A stretch of DNA of 64,000 bases from Batillaria attramentaria. Its lineage: Eukaryota; Mollusca; Gastropoda; Batillariidae. The stretch spans positions 12,501 through 76,500 of the forward strand of contig JACVVK020000202.1 of NCBI GenBank assembly GCA_018292915.2, written 5' to 3'. Below, in pieces: positions 50,319-61,857 of this stretch. The position numbers were made by a program, and so were the translations under genes. Each line of letters begins with the position of its first letter. Position 1 is the first letter of the stretch. The notes under the pieces were generated by a model. It was not told the DNA's origin. It did not search any database and saw only the letters and a program-made list of their open reading frames with translations.

Positions 50319-51180
50319 ATTGCCCGCCATGTTTCGAAGTTTTCAACCGCTTCATGTTCGTTTAATAGCGTACGCTACTGTGTGGAAATGTATGTTTAGT
50401 TCTAAAAGCACATGCTTGCAACTGGTGCACATAAAAGTCGTGGAATCAAAACTACTGCAAATCACGACAGTTTTTGCGATCTGTGCCCTAGATGGAACGG
50501 AGTGGGCAACAGGTCAATTGTGCGAGTATTCTGTTCTAGTGCTCGAAGAATTTGAACAGAAACAAAGCAGCCGTGTTCACCACGCCGTTCTCACTGCACC
50601 ACCGGGACGACTTTTACGACCCTTTTCGATTTACTGTGGTGGGGTCTTCAGTTGTCTTCATTAAAATCTTGTCCATATGTCATGGCCATGCATCATAACT
50701 GATGGAATCACGCACAGTGAAGTCCTAAAAACACCCGTGCTGTCAGGCTGCGACCTTCTTAGCTCCCAGACTTGTACAACGCAGATGGCAATCAAATCAC
50801 GAACATTTTGAAATGGCAAAACATCCCTGTCCGACTGACCTCATGGCGAGCGGGTTTACAAGATGGCTGTCAAAAAAAAAAAAAAAAAAACACTGAGCGC
50901 TACTACGATTCAAAAGCACCCTTTGGAGTGTGGAAATGTGCAACTTGTGTGTTTAATATTTTTCTTAGTGGTAGCAAGCTATTGAAGCTGCTGGAGGAGC
51001 GGTTATCAACCCATCACTACATTTACTCATTACAACAGTACACTAGCCTGTATAGTGTATAATTATGATCATATTTTCACGGATGTGACCTCAGTCCTTG
51101 TCCTTGTTTGAACCGATATCGATGCTAGGAGAGACTACATGATAGGAACAGACTAGAGTAGGCCAAATACGCCCTCATGG
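50319..51180. other. Unassigned intergenic sequence
   Basis: One open frame (50170-50664) begins inside the LINE tail and is not credible as a gene. No other feature. Confidence 0.45.
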
Positions 51181-51308
51181 CAGCAATCCGCCCCCTCCCC
51201 CGCCCCCTCCCCCGCCCCCTCCCCCTCCCCCTCCTCTTCTTTATCATCGTAGTATCGTATCGTAGGCCTAAGACGCTGTCTTGGCAGAGCCCCCCCCCCC
51301 CCCCCCCT

Positions 51309-52175
51309 GAGTGGTGTGTGTCTGCAAGCAGAGAGTGGTGTGTGTCTGCAAGCAGAGAGTGGTGTGTGTTTGCAAGCAGAGAGTGGTGTGTGTTTGCAAG
51401 CAGAGAGTGGTGTGTGTCTGCAAGCAGAGAGTGGTGTGTGTCTGCAAGCAGAGAGTGGTGTGTGTCTGCAAGCAGAGAGTGGTGTGTGTCTGCAAGCAGA
51501 GAGTGGTGTGTGTTTGCAAGCAGAGAGTGGTGTGTGTTTGCAAGCAGAGAGTGGTGTGTGTCTGCAAGCAGAGAGTGGTGTGTGTCTGCAAGCAGAGAGT
51601 GATGTGTGTTTGCAAGCATAGAGTGATGTGTGTTTGCAAGCAGAGAGTGATGTGTGTTTGCAAGCAGAGAGTGATGTGTGTTTGCAAGCATAGAGTGGTG
51701 TGTGTCTGCAAGCAGAGAGTGGTGTGTGTCTGCAAGCAGAGAGTGATGTCATCATGTGTGTTTGCAAGCAGAGAGTGGTGTGTGTTTGCAAGCAGAGAGT
51801 GGTGTGTGTTTGCAAGCAGAGAGTGGTGTGTGTTTGCAAGCATAGAGTGGTGTGTGTCTGCAAGCAGAGAGTGGTGTGTGTTTGCAAGCAGAGAGTGGTG
51901 TGTGTCTGCAAGCAGAGAGTGGTGTGTGTCTACAAGCAGAGAGTGGTGTGTGTCTGCAAGCAGAGAGTGGTGTGTGTCTGCAAGCAGAGAGTGGTGTGTG
52001 TCTGCAAGCAGAGAGTGATGTGTGTTTGCAAGCAGAGAGTGGTGTGTGTCTGCAAGCAGAGAGTGGTGTGTGTCTGCAAGTAGAGAGTGGTGTGTGTCTG
52101 CAAGCAGAGAGTGGTGTGTGTCTGCAAGCAGAGAGTGATGTGTGTCTGCAAGCAGAGAGTGGTGTGTGTTTGCAA
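51309..52175. repeat. 24-bp minisatellite, about 36 units
   Basis: The unit is GAGTGGTGTGTGTCTGCAAG with CAGA. Variants use TTTGCAAG, GTGATG, CATAGA or TACAAG, and one unit carries an extra GTCATC near 51746. The unit length is a multiple of three and lacks stops, so several frames on both strands stay open for over 190 codons. These give nothing but an eight-residue periodic peptide and I treat them as non-coding. Confidence 0.97.
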
Positions 52176-52372
52176 GTGCCTAGATCTGAGTGTGTACCGG
52201 TAAATAGTTTTGTTTGTTTGCAGGACCAAAATACAAATGGTTAAGAATCATCAGGTATCTATCAGGAACACAATGCTCACAGTATGAATGGGAATGTCTC
52301 AGTAACGAGTGAGGTAAATGTGCATTCACCGACAGAAAACATAGACACGCCAAAACATACACAAGGTGAAAA

Positions 52373-53305
52373 AAAGTGTATAAAATTCCTTTCATACAAT
52401 ATTGAGGGTTTGTCTAGTATAAGAGACTCCGAAATACTTGACTATATAGAGGAGTTCCATTTTGTTGCACTTGTGGAAACATTTTGTGAGAGCGTTCCGG
52501 CTGATTTGCTTCCAAATTACAAGGTACCTGTACATATGTTTGACTGGGTCTTATGTTTTCCGAAGCTGCAAGTCGTTTGTCTGGCGGTGTTGTCATGTTG
52601 GTTAGATACGAGCTGTCACATTTTGTACAGCAAATACATGTGACATTTGACAACATGATTGTACTATGTGTATCAAAAGAGTTGTTGGGTACAGATACAG
52701 ACACGCTGGTGGTGGGTGTTTATATTCCCCCTGTTGATTCTCCTTACTACAAGAAAACTGAAATATACAATGGCGTTATCATGTTGGAGGATTGTATACT
52801 TGACCGTATCACACTTAAAGGTGATTACCCATTTATAGTGCTAGGCGATCTTAACGCCAGAACAGCTTGTGAGAATGCATCTGGAAATGATAATAACATT
52901 GATGATCTCATCTTTGACTATGTAGATAGTACCTACATTGATACTTCAGCAAATCAATTTGACTTTAACCGTTCATCTGCTGATTGCAACTTTAACCCAT
53001 TTGACCGATACTTATTACAGATTTGTAATGAATTTGACCTGTTTATTGTCAATGGCCTGAGTGATTCTCGCAATAGTTTTTCAAATGATTTTACTTACAT
53101 ATCAAACACAGGTTGTAGTGTGATTGATTTTATTGTATCCATGCAACTGTTTGACAGGTGTAAGGCGTTAGTGGTTAAACCCTTTATTGACTCTAAACAT
53201 ATGCCTGTAGAATTTGTTTTCTCACTTGGTCACAGTACTGTGCACTTACACCAGTCATGTCGTAAGAGTTGTCATTATGAGACGTACACACTGAGGGGCG
53301 AAAGT
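52373..53305 (+). pseudogene. Retrotransposon endonuclease (EEP fold), frameshifted
   Basis: Motifs in order: FLSYNIEGL (the Asn motif), LVETFCES (the catalytic Glu), GGVVMLVR, VVGVYIPP, VLGDLNAR (GDxN), SVIDFIVS and DSKHMPVEF (the catalytic His). A one-base frameshift near 52550 splits the first two motifs (frame of 52284-52643) from the rest (frame of 52553-53308). The domain nicks target DNA in non-LTR retrotransposition. It cannot be made in one piece here. Confidence 0.85.
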
Positions 53306-53590
53306 TAAGGGCCGGAAGAAGAATTACCTCTCAAAAACAAACAACTCAACACAACACCTTCATCTCAAAGAATCTTTTAATACAACATCTTAGCTTTCAA
53401 ATCATGTAAACAAAATCAATAACAACGGAATTCCATTCGCGCAGCAAGCGTCCAAAGTACCCATGTGTGGCAAGAGGATAAAATAGATGTTTTTAATAAT
53501 AGTCTTCAATCTGTTGAAATAGATTTTTGAGGAAGCTTTGCAGCTCGTTTCCAATGATTTAATGCAGCATGGGTACAGTTTAGTGATGGG

Positions 53591-54005
53591 CTGCGTCTGG
53601 CAGGTACTTGTATGAAGCATACTGTGTATAATACAAATAGCAAGCGTAAGTTGTGGTTTGACTTAGAATGTAACTGCGTCTGGCAGGTACTTGTATGAAG
53701 CATACTGTGTATAATACAAATAGCAAGCGTAAGTTGTGGTTTGACTTAGAATGTAACTGCGTCTGGCAGGTACTTGTATGAAGCATACTGTGTATAATAC
53801 AAATAGCAAGCGTAAGTTGTGGTTTGACTTAGAATGTAACTGCGTCTGGCAGGTACTTGTATGAAGCATACTGTGTATAATACAAATAGCAAGTGTAAGT
53901 TGTGGTTTGACTTAGAATGTAACTGCGTCTGGCAGGTACTTGTATGAAGCATACTGTGTATAATACAAATAGCAAGCGTAAGTTGTGGTTTGACTTAGAA
54001 TGTAA
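53591..54005. repeat. 83-bp tandem repeat, five units, inside the LINE
   Basis: CTGCGTCTGGCAGGTACTTG starts at 53591, 53674, 53757, 53840 and 53923. Copies are nearly identical; one has AAGTGTAAG for AAGCGTAAG. The unit contains LINE coding sequence (KLWFDLEC in one frame), so a piece of the ORF was amplified. Because 83 is not a multiple of three, the array changes frame at each unit. Confidence 0.95.
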
Positions 54006-54133
54006 AAAAAAAGTCGAACATTACTGCAAAGAAGATTGAAATGTTTCAGTAAGAGTCATACAGATGAAGACAGGTCGTCAAACCTGCAGAAGCGAAAAGA
54101 ATATATATAAAGCACTTTTACAAAAGAAGAAAA

Positions 54134-54645
54134 TTGACTTTAAGTGAAAACAACTTAATATGCGTAAAGAAAACAATTTGGGCTACATTAAAAACTTTGC
54201 AGAAAAAGAGTAGAAGTATTAATTCCACCTCCTTGGATGAATGGCATGGACATTTCAGTGATGTTTTTAATTCTTTCCCAGATTTAAGTGATGATCATTG
54301 TACTGATGAGGATGTTGTTGATGTTAACATCGATTTAGACGATAAAACCCAAGATGTAAATAGTTGGTTAAACAACCCAATTACTTTTGATGAGGTAAAG
54401 CGGGCCATACTGTCTCTGAAAAAAAATTATGAGAAAGCTGCGGGTCCAGATGGTCTTATTGGGGAAATGTTTAAGTCATCGTCACACATTATTATACCTT
54501 TTTTGGTTACATACTTCAATTACCTCTGAAAATGGACTTTTTCCAGATGCTTGGACAGAGGCAGTTATCCAACCGTTACACAAAAAAGGTGATATAAACC
54601 ATCCCGATAATTACCGTGGTATATCTCTCTTGAACATATGCAGCA
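54134..54645 (+). pseudogene. Retrotransposon reverse transcriptase, N-terminal part
   Basis: FDEVKRAILSLKK, KAAGPDGLIGEMFK, LFPDAWTEAVIQPLHKKGD and NYRGISLLNICSNF are the conserved first RT blocks of LINE elements. A frameshift near 54529 separates GPDGL from PDAWTEA. The catalytic YxDD region is not present. After the SINE-B insertion, RGLKQGEICSPVL (54863-54903) and, in another frame, ELTADVRQSGRHGIQL continue the palm domain. Confidence 0.82.
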
Positions 54646-54646
54646 A

Positions 54647-54840
54647 TTTTTTTTGCCCCAACTCTTTGCCAGTTCCAGTGGTGTTCCTCCCAGGTAATAG
54701 GTGGAATCCACGGAGGGCTCGGAAGGTAGGGTATTTTTTATTATGCATGATGATGGAGATGAGGATGATGGTAAGATGATGCTATGGAGGTCCGTGTGGT
54801 TTGGGACTGCGGGACAGGGCCGCATTCCACACTTCCTGAT
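54647..54840 (-). mobile_element. SINE-B 3' fragment inserted in the LINE
   Basis: The minus strand matches the last 190 bases of SINE-B (CGGCCCTGTCCCGCAGTCCC, ACCACACGGACCTCCATAGC, ACCTGGGAGGAACACCACTG, GGCAAAGAGTTGGGGC) and ends in a short A tail. It is 5'-truncated, showing that SINE-B uses LINE-type retrotransposition. Confidence 0.85.
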
Positions 54841-55105
54841 TTAACAGAAAGTTTTGAATGTCCCAGGGGCCTTAAACAGGGGGAAATTTGTAGTCCTGTA
54901 TTATTAATGAATTAACTGCGGACGTCAGACAGAGCGGGCGCCATGGTATCCAACTTACACCTGAACAGATCGATTTTTTTTCCTTTTTTTATTTAGAGGT
55001 GTGATCAACTGCGTGTGTGTACGTGTTTGCCCCCCCCCCCCCCCTTCAGTTATGGGCCTATGGCCTCCACTGAATAAAATTTTTGTCATTGTCGTTGTCA
55101 TTTTG

Positions 55106-55456
55106 TCTTTGTCTGCTTTGGACGCGAGTGCTAGCGGTGCTAGTGGCCATGTAGACTTACTGTGACTAGGGCAGCATGGCTTGTTATGCAAGCAGTATGG
55201 GCATGTCAGTTGACAAGTGCTGACAGTTAATCGATTACCTCTGTACCCACAACAACGTGTGTGTGTGTGGGGGGGGGGGGGGGGAGGAAAGGGCGGTGGG
55301 GAGGAGGGAAAGGACGACTTGTTACATCGTAATCGACATTTAGGTTACCGTGTGAACAGATTACCTGCAGTCTTGCTGTTTGTTCTATCCTTCGTAATTC
55401 ACAAAGGGAACTTCTGCGATGAATGGCTCATTAGTGAACTCGCTAGGAAGGGTAGG
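55106..55456. other. Unassigned intergenic sequence
   Basis: Includes a G-run (55269-55282). No gene recognised. Confidence 0.4.
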
Positions 55457-55627
55457 GTGGGTGGTTGTTTAGGAATTTAACGTCTTTTTCCACCACATAT
55501 GGGTGATATGAAAGACGGGACCACGAGAAAAAGGCCAGCACAAATAATTATTTGGCCCTAGCCGGGGATTCGAACTCACGACTCGAGCATTGAAAGTCGA
55601 ACGCTGTACCAGTCGGCTATCCCGGCA
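55457..55627 (-). mobile_element. SINE-A
   Basis: Complete minus-strand copy: GGGTGGGTGGTTGTTTAGGA to CAGTCGGCTATCCCGGC, with AATTATT inserted in the AAATATTTGG region. Confidence 0.9.
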
Positions 55628-55829
55628 GATAGTATAGCATTAGCTCCTTTGTGAAGGTGGCCCTACGTTTAGGAAGCACCAACTGAAATTGAATTTCTTT
55701 TTGCTTCACTTCGTTCAAGGTGTGCAATAGTTATAATTATGAAGATAGCATCATTATAACCACTGTTATTTCCGTTCTTGATAAACCACAATTCTTCAAA
55801 GAGGCTAATGTCACAATCAATTTGTATGC

Positions 55830-55895
55830 TCACAGATCGTTCTGAGCTGTTTTCTGGGTATCTATCATCACACCACGTAGACACCTGGACAGTGA
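55830..55895 (+). repeat. Dispersed repeat X, copy 2
   Basis: CTCACAGATCGTTCTGAGCT and TATCATCACACCACGTAGAC match the head of 19980-20166, but the 23-bp unit is present only once. Confidence 0.6.
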
Positions 55896-56351
55896 CAGCG
55901 TCTGTAATGCTGGTACCGAGCAAACAGAAGCTGACTCGATGACGCGGCGACTACAATGAGCGCTCCAGTAGTGTAACAACAGTCGTAGAATTGGAATGTT
56001 TGACCGTTCGCGCAACTTGAAGTGTAAACCACATTGTATTGCATTAAGAGCTGTACTAATCATCCAGATAGAGTATTTCGAGCGTAATAGCGAAACCACG
56101 AGCAAAAACTGATTCCAAAACGTAAGTTGGCATTAGCAAAGATAGAATAAGCCCGTTTAAGCCATTTTCACCCACGAAGCGTGAAGGAAACCAAACAAAA
56201 CGAAACGCAATTTGTTGGTGGGCCTAAACTTAACGATTGTGTAACGCGTCTGACAGGAACTCTGTTGAACGGCCATCACTCCTGTCATGGTGAAGTGTGA
56301 GGTTCGATCCAAGGTCGAGCTGTGATACGTGATCTACCTGCGAGTTTTCCT
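55896..56351. other. Unassigned intergenic sequence
   Basis: No element or gene recognised. Confidence 0.4.
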
Positions 56352-56475
56352 GGCTACCGGGATAGCCGAGCGGGAGAGCGTTTGACTTTCAGTGCTCGGG
56401 TCGTGAGTTCAAACCCCGGCTGGGGTCAAATATTTGTGCTGGTCTTTTTCTCGATTGTTGCCCTGTCCTGAATAT
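56352..56475 (+). mobile_element. SINE-A, 3'-truncated
   Basis: Plus-strand head and body (CCGGGATAGCCGAGCGGGAG, GGGTCGTGAGTTCAAACCCC, TTTGTGCTGGTCTTTTTCTC). The tail is replaced by GGTATGGTATGGTATGG. Confidence 0.85.
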
Positions 56476-56825
56476 GGTATGGTATGGTATGGCAGATTTC
56501 TCCATGATGCACATATCCATCTCTTTTGTAATGCTCATGGCGCCGCAGGGCTGGAGAACGAAGCTTTAAAAGCCTGCTGCCGCTAAGCGCTATTTTATGT
56601 GCAAACCTTCACCCTGCTGTTCACTCTGGTGCGTGCGACAGTATTTCTGTTTTCCACGATACCGGCCACAGCCTACTCTTCTTCGAAAGATTGACGTGGG
56701 GGGTTTAGCGTGCACACTTGACATTTGTGCGTGCGTGTGTACACGAGGGCGGACAGGCACCGTAAACAAGTCTGCGCGTGATTTTGACTCGATCTGGAAA
56801 GAAAAATCCATCCAAATTTCTGCCC

Positions 56826-57075
56826 ACCAGGGGAATCGAATCGGGCGGCTCAAGATCCGAAGTCGAGTACTTTAACCACTAGACCAAATCCCCTTGTCTA
56901 TCATCCGTATGTGGTGGAAAAATACCGGTATTATACGTTAAACCCTCAAACACCCACCCACCCTTCTGGTTCTCGAGATGCTCATCAGGGATTTTTTCCG
57001 GGACCTCCGGCTTTCCTCCCCCAGCAAAATTCAAAAAGAGGAAAGCGAGTGGTGTTGAAAAAGCCATTTCAAAGC
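56826..57075. mobile_element. Chimeric SINE remnants
   Basis: On the minus strand 56893-56826 is a tRNA-like head (GGGGATTTGGTCTAGTGGTT with box B GCCCGATTCGATTCCCCTGG). It meets head-on a plus-strand SINE-A tail (56895-56962: CATCCGTATGTGGTGGAAAA, ACGTTAAACCCTCAAACACC), which passes into a SINE-C-like body (GATGCTCATCAGGGATTTTT, CCGGGACCTCCGGCTTTCCT). At least three SINE families are therefore joined here. Confidence 0.6.
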
Positions 57076-57439
57076 AAACGCAAACGTCTAAATCAGTAAA
57101 TGTTAAAAAAAAAAGTCTTCCGTGGTAAAGAAAATGGTTCCACTGAATGGTTTTCAGGAGTAAATGAATCCACTCGGCTGGAAAATACCCAGAGATTACG
57201 GCGTCAAACCAATCGAACATTGCAAAAGAAGGCACTGGAAACTACCAGCGGATATTCATTAAGTTACGATGCGTTGCCTTGTGCAGAACTAATCCTTTAT
57301 GATCCGATTTGACGTTAATTACACAATACGGGCACACCTGTTTCGGAGACTTTGGGGTTGTTTGTGTGTGCTCGACTCGACAAAGCACACAGCAACTGCA
57401 CATTTTCTAGATGTACAATATAGTACGTGCAAGAGTTTC
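57076..57439. other. Unassigned intergenic sequence
   Basis: Short open frame at 57100-57312 lacks any recognised domain. Confidence 0.4.
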
Positions 57440-57550
57440 CCATTCAAATCAATTCAATTCTAAATTTAAAAATACTTTATTATCTGTTATAAAAATACAT
57501 TTTAAAACAGAAAATTGTCTTTAGACATGCAATCGGATCATTCAAAGACA
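57440..57550 (-). repeat. (CAATT)n-tailed element end, copy 2
   Basis: ATCAATTCAATTCTAAATTT, ACTTTATTATCTGTTAT and AACAGAAAATTGTC parallel 46632-46700. Confidence 0.5.
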
Positions 57551-57566
57551 CCGTATTTGAAATCCC

Positions 57567-58737
<1,171 letters not shown>

Positions 58738-59098
58738 TGTTATCCCTTTCGGGAAATTTGGGCTGCTTTCCCCGGCGGAAGCACGTCACCGCGGTGCAGC
58801 GCCACCCAATACGTATTCTTTTTTTTTCAATTTTTGCTGGGGTAGGAAAGCCGGATAACCCGGAGAAAAAATCCCGATGAGCAGCCCGGTAGACAGGAAA
58901 AATCGGTATCACATATCACAAGCTCTACCTGGGCTCGACCCCACGCTTCATCGCCGTGACAACGGTGACGGCCGTTCAGCAGCGCAGCGGCTAAGTCCAC
59001 CACTCACCCCTTTGGAACAGTTGTGCTTGTGACTGCGCCTGACCACCCGAAAAAACCTATCTGAGAGATTAGTAGAGTTCCGAATGCAACACATGGAC
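58738..59098 (-). mobile_element. SINE-D, copy 1, with conserved 5' extension
   Basis: On the minus strand a leader (GTTGCATTCGGAACTCTACT, AATCTCTCAG, GGTGGTCAGGCGCAGTCACA) precedes a tRNA-like head (GGACTTAGCCGCTGCGCTGC, box B region GTGGGGTCGAGCCCAGG). The body has GATACCGATTTTTCCTGTCT, CTCATCGGGATTTTTTCTCC and GGCTTTCCTACCCC. Copy 2 is at 61484-61711. Confidence 0.75.
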
Positions 59099-59224
59099 AT
59101 TTGATGGCCGCGTGATCGAGGAAAACTCAGCCGTCCGTAAAAAGCGTCCGCCATGTTCCCTTTGTCGTCTGCTGGAACTCAATGAGTTACAAGCTCGAGT
59201 GTCTTTGCGCCACTAGTCATGTTT

Positions 59225-59415
59225 AGTAGGACTTCGCAAGAAGGACTTCACTGACCAGCGTAACCCATTTTACATGTAAATTCGGCACGGTAGGGGGTGC
59301 CATGAGCTAACCGAGGAGCGTTAGCCACCCACCCACTTACCACCTACCGTGTGAGCGTAATAATTTACATGTAAATGGGTTACGCTGCTCAGCGAAGTCC
59401 TCCTTACGAAGTCCT
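59225..59415. mobile_element. MITE twin, first copy
   Basis: Inverted arms: AGTAGGACTTCGCAAGAAGG, ACTTCACTGACCAGCGTAAC and CCATTTTACATGTAAATT on the left; the complement, AATTTACATGTAAATGGGTT, ACGCTGCTCAGCGAAGTCC and TCCTTACGAAGTCCT, on the right. The centre is about 75 bp. The right arm lacks its last bases where the second copy begins. Confidence 0.88.
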
Positions 59416-59419
59416 GTTT

Positions 59420-59604
59420 AGTAGGACTTCGCAAGAAGGACTTCACTGACCAGCGTAACCCATTTTACATGTAAATTAGGCACGTTAGGGGTACCGTTAG
59501 CTAATCGCAGCATGTTAGCCGCCCGCGGCCTCTGCCGTGTGAGCGTAATCTACATGTAAATGGGTTACGCTGCTCAGCGAAGTCCTCCTTACGAAGTCCT
59601 ACTA
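59420..59604. mobile_element. MITE twin, second copy
   Basis: Same termini as the first copy, ending TTACGAAGTCCTACTAAATATG; the outer symmetry extends to CATATTTAGTAGGACTTCG. The centre differs from the first copy by substitutions (for example CGCAGCATGTTAGCC), so the tandem pair is not very recent. Confidence 0.88.
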
Positions 59605-60032
59605 AATATGCCTACTGTCTCCGGCGACTGCGCTGTGGTTTCAGTCAGCTAAACCCAAGCAGCCTGTCTGTACATGCTAGACACCACCACAACAGCTCCT
59701 AACGACCTGTGAGTCTTTAGGAAAAAAAAGAACAGAAACCTTAAAATTAGAGCCTTTAAAGTTCTGCTTGAGTAGCGATATCAGTTTTCACCTTGTAACT
59801 GCTGCGACGTGCCGCAACGTGTAAGCAGAGCCTCTCTAATGCACAATCCGTTTGCAGGAAACCTTTTTCTCCTGAGCAATATCCCCGTGAAAGAAGATGA
59901 AAGTAACAATGAAGAGAGGGGCAAAAGGAAATGGGGCCGGGAAATGCTGTGGTATTTCATTTACAACCCCTTGTGTGCATATGTCAGTGCGTTCTCGCTC
60001 CAGCAGAAGACTTTGTTTCCTTTTGATTGGCT

Positions 60033-60034
<2 letters not shown>
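59605..60034. other. Unassigned intergenic sequence
   Basis: An open frame at 59809-60117 runs into simple sequence and is not supported. Confidence 0.4.
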
Positions 60035-60035
<1 letters not shown>

Positions 60036-60089
<54 letters not shown>

Positions 60090-60090
60090 G
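60036..60090. repeat. (CT)n-(CA)n microsatellite
   Basis: About 19 CT units followed by about seven CA units. Confidence 0.95.
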
Positions 60091-60213
60091 ATTGTTTTAT
60101 CCCGTTTGATCAGTTAGATAATAGTAGTCTTTTGCAATGGCAGGTATGAAAACTGACTATCTGACGTCAGGCTGCCTCTACCATTGTAAAATAAAGTTTA
60201 GTTGATTCATTAA

Positions 60214-60214
<1 letters not shown>

Positions 60215-60284
<70 letters not shown>
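60215..60284. repeat. (CT)n microsatellite
   Basis: About 35 CT units directly before the head of a SINE-A; another (CT)n (60437-60464) follows its tail. Confidence 0.97.
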
Positions 60285-60286
<2 letters not shown>

Positions 60287-60433
60287 GGAGCCGGGATAGC
60301 CGAATGGTAGAACGTTGGACTCCCAATGCTAGGGTCGTGAGTTCGAATCCCTGCTGGGGCCACATAATTTGTGGTGGCCTTTTTGTTCGTTGCCCCGTCT
60401 TTGATATCACCCATACGTGGTGGAAAAGGACGT

Positions 60434-60440
<7 letters not shown>
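60285..60440 (+). mobile_element. SINE-A flanked on both sides by (CT)n
   Basis: Plus-strand full copy, GGGGAGCCGGGATAGCCGAA to GGTGGAAAAGGACGTAAAAC, with box B GTGAGTTCGAATCCCTGCTG. The usual C/A-rich tail is replaced by (CT)n. The anticodon position reads CCC in place of TCT. Confidence 0.92.
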
Positions 60441-60464
<24 letters not shown>

Positions 60465-61289
60465 CCCTCCTCCTCCCCCCCCCCCATCCCCACCCCCGAT
60501 AAACGGGTTTAGATGGTGTTCCTGATTGTTACGAGCTCTTTGCAGCTTGAATAGTGTCGAAGTGTTTAGCACCGACGTGTCTGTAAAAAAATAATAATAA
60601 AATAAAACCCGATTCTGCCCGGGGAATCTTTTGTGTGAACGGGAGAAAGCTGTTGAATAGCCAGTGAAACTGACACACACAGCCATCCGGTCACGGTCCA
60701 TTTGTCTTCTTTTGCTGATTTCGGCTGACTTTATTTTCAGAGAAACCTGATTCCTGTATGGGGCTAATCCGGTACGCGGCTCAGTAGAGCAGAATTTTTA
60801 ACGAGATCGGTTTGCTTTGCTGTCGTAACGGCTGCCTGCGTGAAACACTGAAAGGCCCGAATCATGATGGAAGTGTATGAACGTCAAATTTATGTATAGG
60901 CATAACCTAAGGCGTATCATGTGTTTGACTAGGGATTATTTTGCTGTGGGTCCATGTCATTAGGGACATGTGTACGTACATGATCCCTTTAGAAAAATCG
61001 CCTGCTTCCACACACCTCTTACAGAGAAACCTTTCAAAGTAGCGGATTAGCGTAATGTCTGCTGCATGGATTTGGCGTAGACTTTTCCATATTATCTTTA
61101 CACTTACGTTTTTCGGTTTTTGTTTGTGGACATTAGCGTCGCAGAGATCAAGTTACGCTGACAACGACAACCGTGCCATTCCTACTGGCACAGGGTCCGG
61201 CTGAGTTTGAAATAAAACGTTTGAAAACACACAGCTACTGAACTTGCTTTTTATCGTTTTTGTTCGTTTCATAACGTGTTTTTTTACAG
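60465..61289. other. Unassigned intergenic sequence
   Basis: C-rich start (60470-60497), otherwise featureless. AATAAAACG at 61211 is isolated. Confidence 0.45.
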
Positions 61290-61458
61290 GGTGGGTGTTT
61301 TAGGAGTTCAACATGCTTTTCCACCACGTATGGGTGATATCAAAGACGGGGCAACGAGAAAAGGGCCAGCACAAATATTTGGCCCCAGCCGGAATTCGAA
61401 CTCACGACCCGAGGATTGAAAGTTCAGCACTCTACCATTCGGCTATCCCGGCTTCCGT
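61290..61458 (-). mobile_element. SINE-A
   Basis: Minus-strand full copy: GGGTGGGTGTTTTAGGAGTT to CATTCGGCTATCCCGGCTTCC. It lies 26 bp from a SINE-D in the same orientation. Confidence 0.9.
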
Positions 61459-61483
61459 GCTTTTTTACAGTCAGTTAGACAGT

Positions 61484-61711
61484 CAGCCAGGTAGACAGGA
61501 AAAACCGGTATCACATAATTATCACATGCTCGTCCTGGGCTCGAACCTACGCTTCATCGCCGTGACAGCGGTGACAGCCGTGCAGTAGCGCAGCGGCTAA
61601 GTCCGTTACCTATTAGACCACCACTCACCCCTTTGGAACAGTTGTGCTTGTGACTGCGCCTGACCACCCGAAATAACCTGAGAGATTAGTAGAGTTCCGA
61701 ATGCAACACAT
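61484..61711 (-). mobile_element. SINE-D, copy 2
   Basis: Shares with 58880-59098 the leader (GTTGCATTCGGAACTCTACT), the tRNA-like head (GGACTTAGCCGCTGCGCTAC) and the GATACCGGTTTTTCCTGTCT body. It has an extra CCGTTACCTATTAGA on the + strand next to the head. Confidence 0.75.
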
Positions 61712-61857
61712 CAGTTAGTCAAAGGACCTAATTAAACCAGTTCAGCATATGCGATGAGCTCCCACGAAAATGGTGGTGGCTCAAATTGAGATTTGTTTTT
61801 ATCATTTTCAAACAACTGATACAAGTTCTGTGAAAGTTAAGGTTGAATCTAGCTTAT
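61712..61857. other. Unassigned short stretch
   Basis: Nothing recognised. Confidence 0.3.

Larger units (their letters stand above)
52190..55105 (+). mobile_element. Broken non-LTR retrotransposon with endonuclease and RT
   Basis: Plus-strand element carrying an apurinic-type endonuclease domain (52373-53305), a linker expanded into five 83-bp tandem copies (53591-54005), part of a reverse transcriptase domain (54134-54645), a SINE-B insertion (54647-54840), a short further RT segment (54845-54965) and a 3' end with TAAAATTTTTGTCATTGTCG and TTGTC-type repeats (55075-55105). Frameshifts, in-frame stops and a large deletion after the RT fragment make it inactive. The left edge at about 52190 is where the 24-bp minisatellite stops. 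Confidence 0.8.

Noticed and set aside
50170..50664. A 164-codon plus-strand frame
   Set aside because: It begins in the L1 LINE 3' UTR, which is non-coding in both copies, and shows no domain downstream.
51311..52018. Long open frames of 190-250 codons in the minisatellite
   Set aside because: They are open in several frames on both strands because the unit is 24 bp. The peptides are periodic and there is no exon or start context.
59809..60117. A 102-codon frame ending in Ser-Leu and His-Thr repeats
   Set aside because: Half is translated (CT)n and (CA)n; the remainder has no domain.
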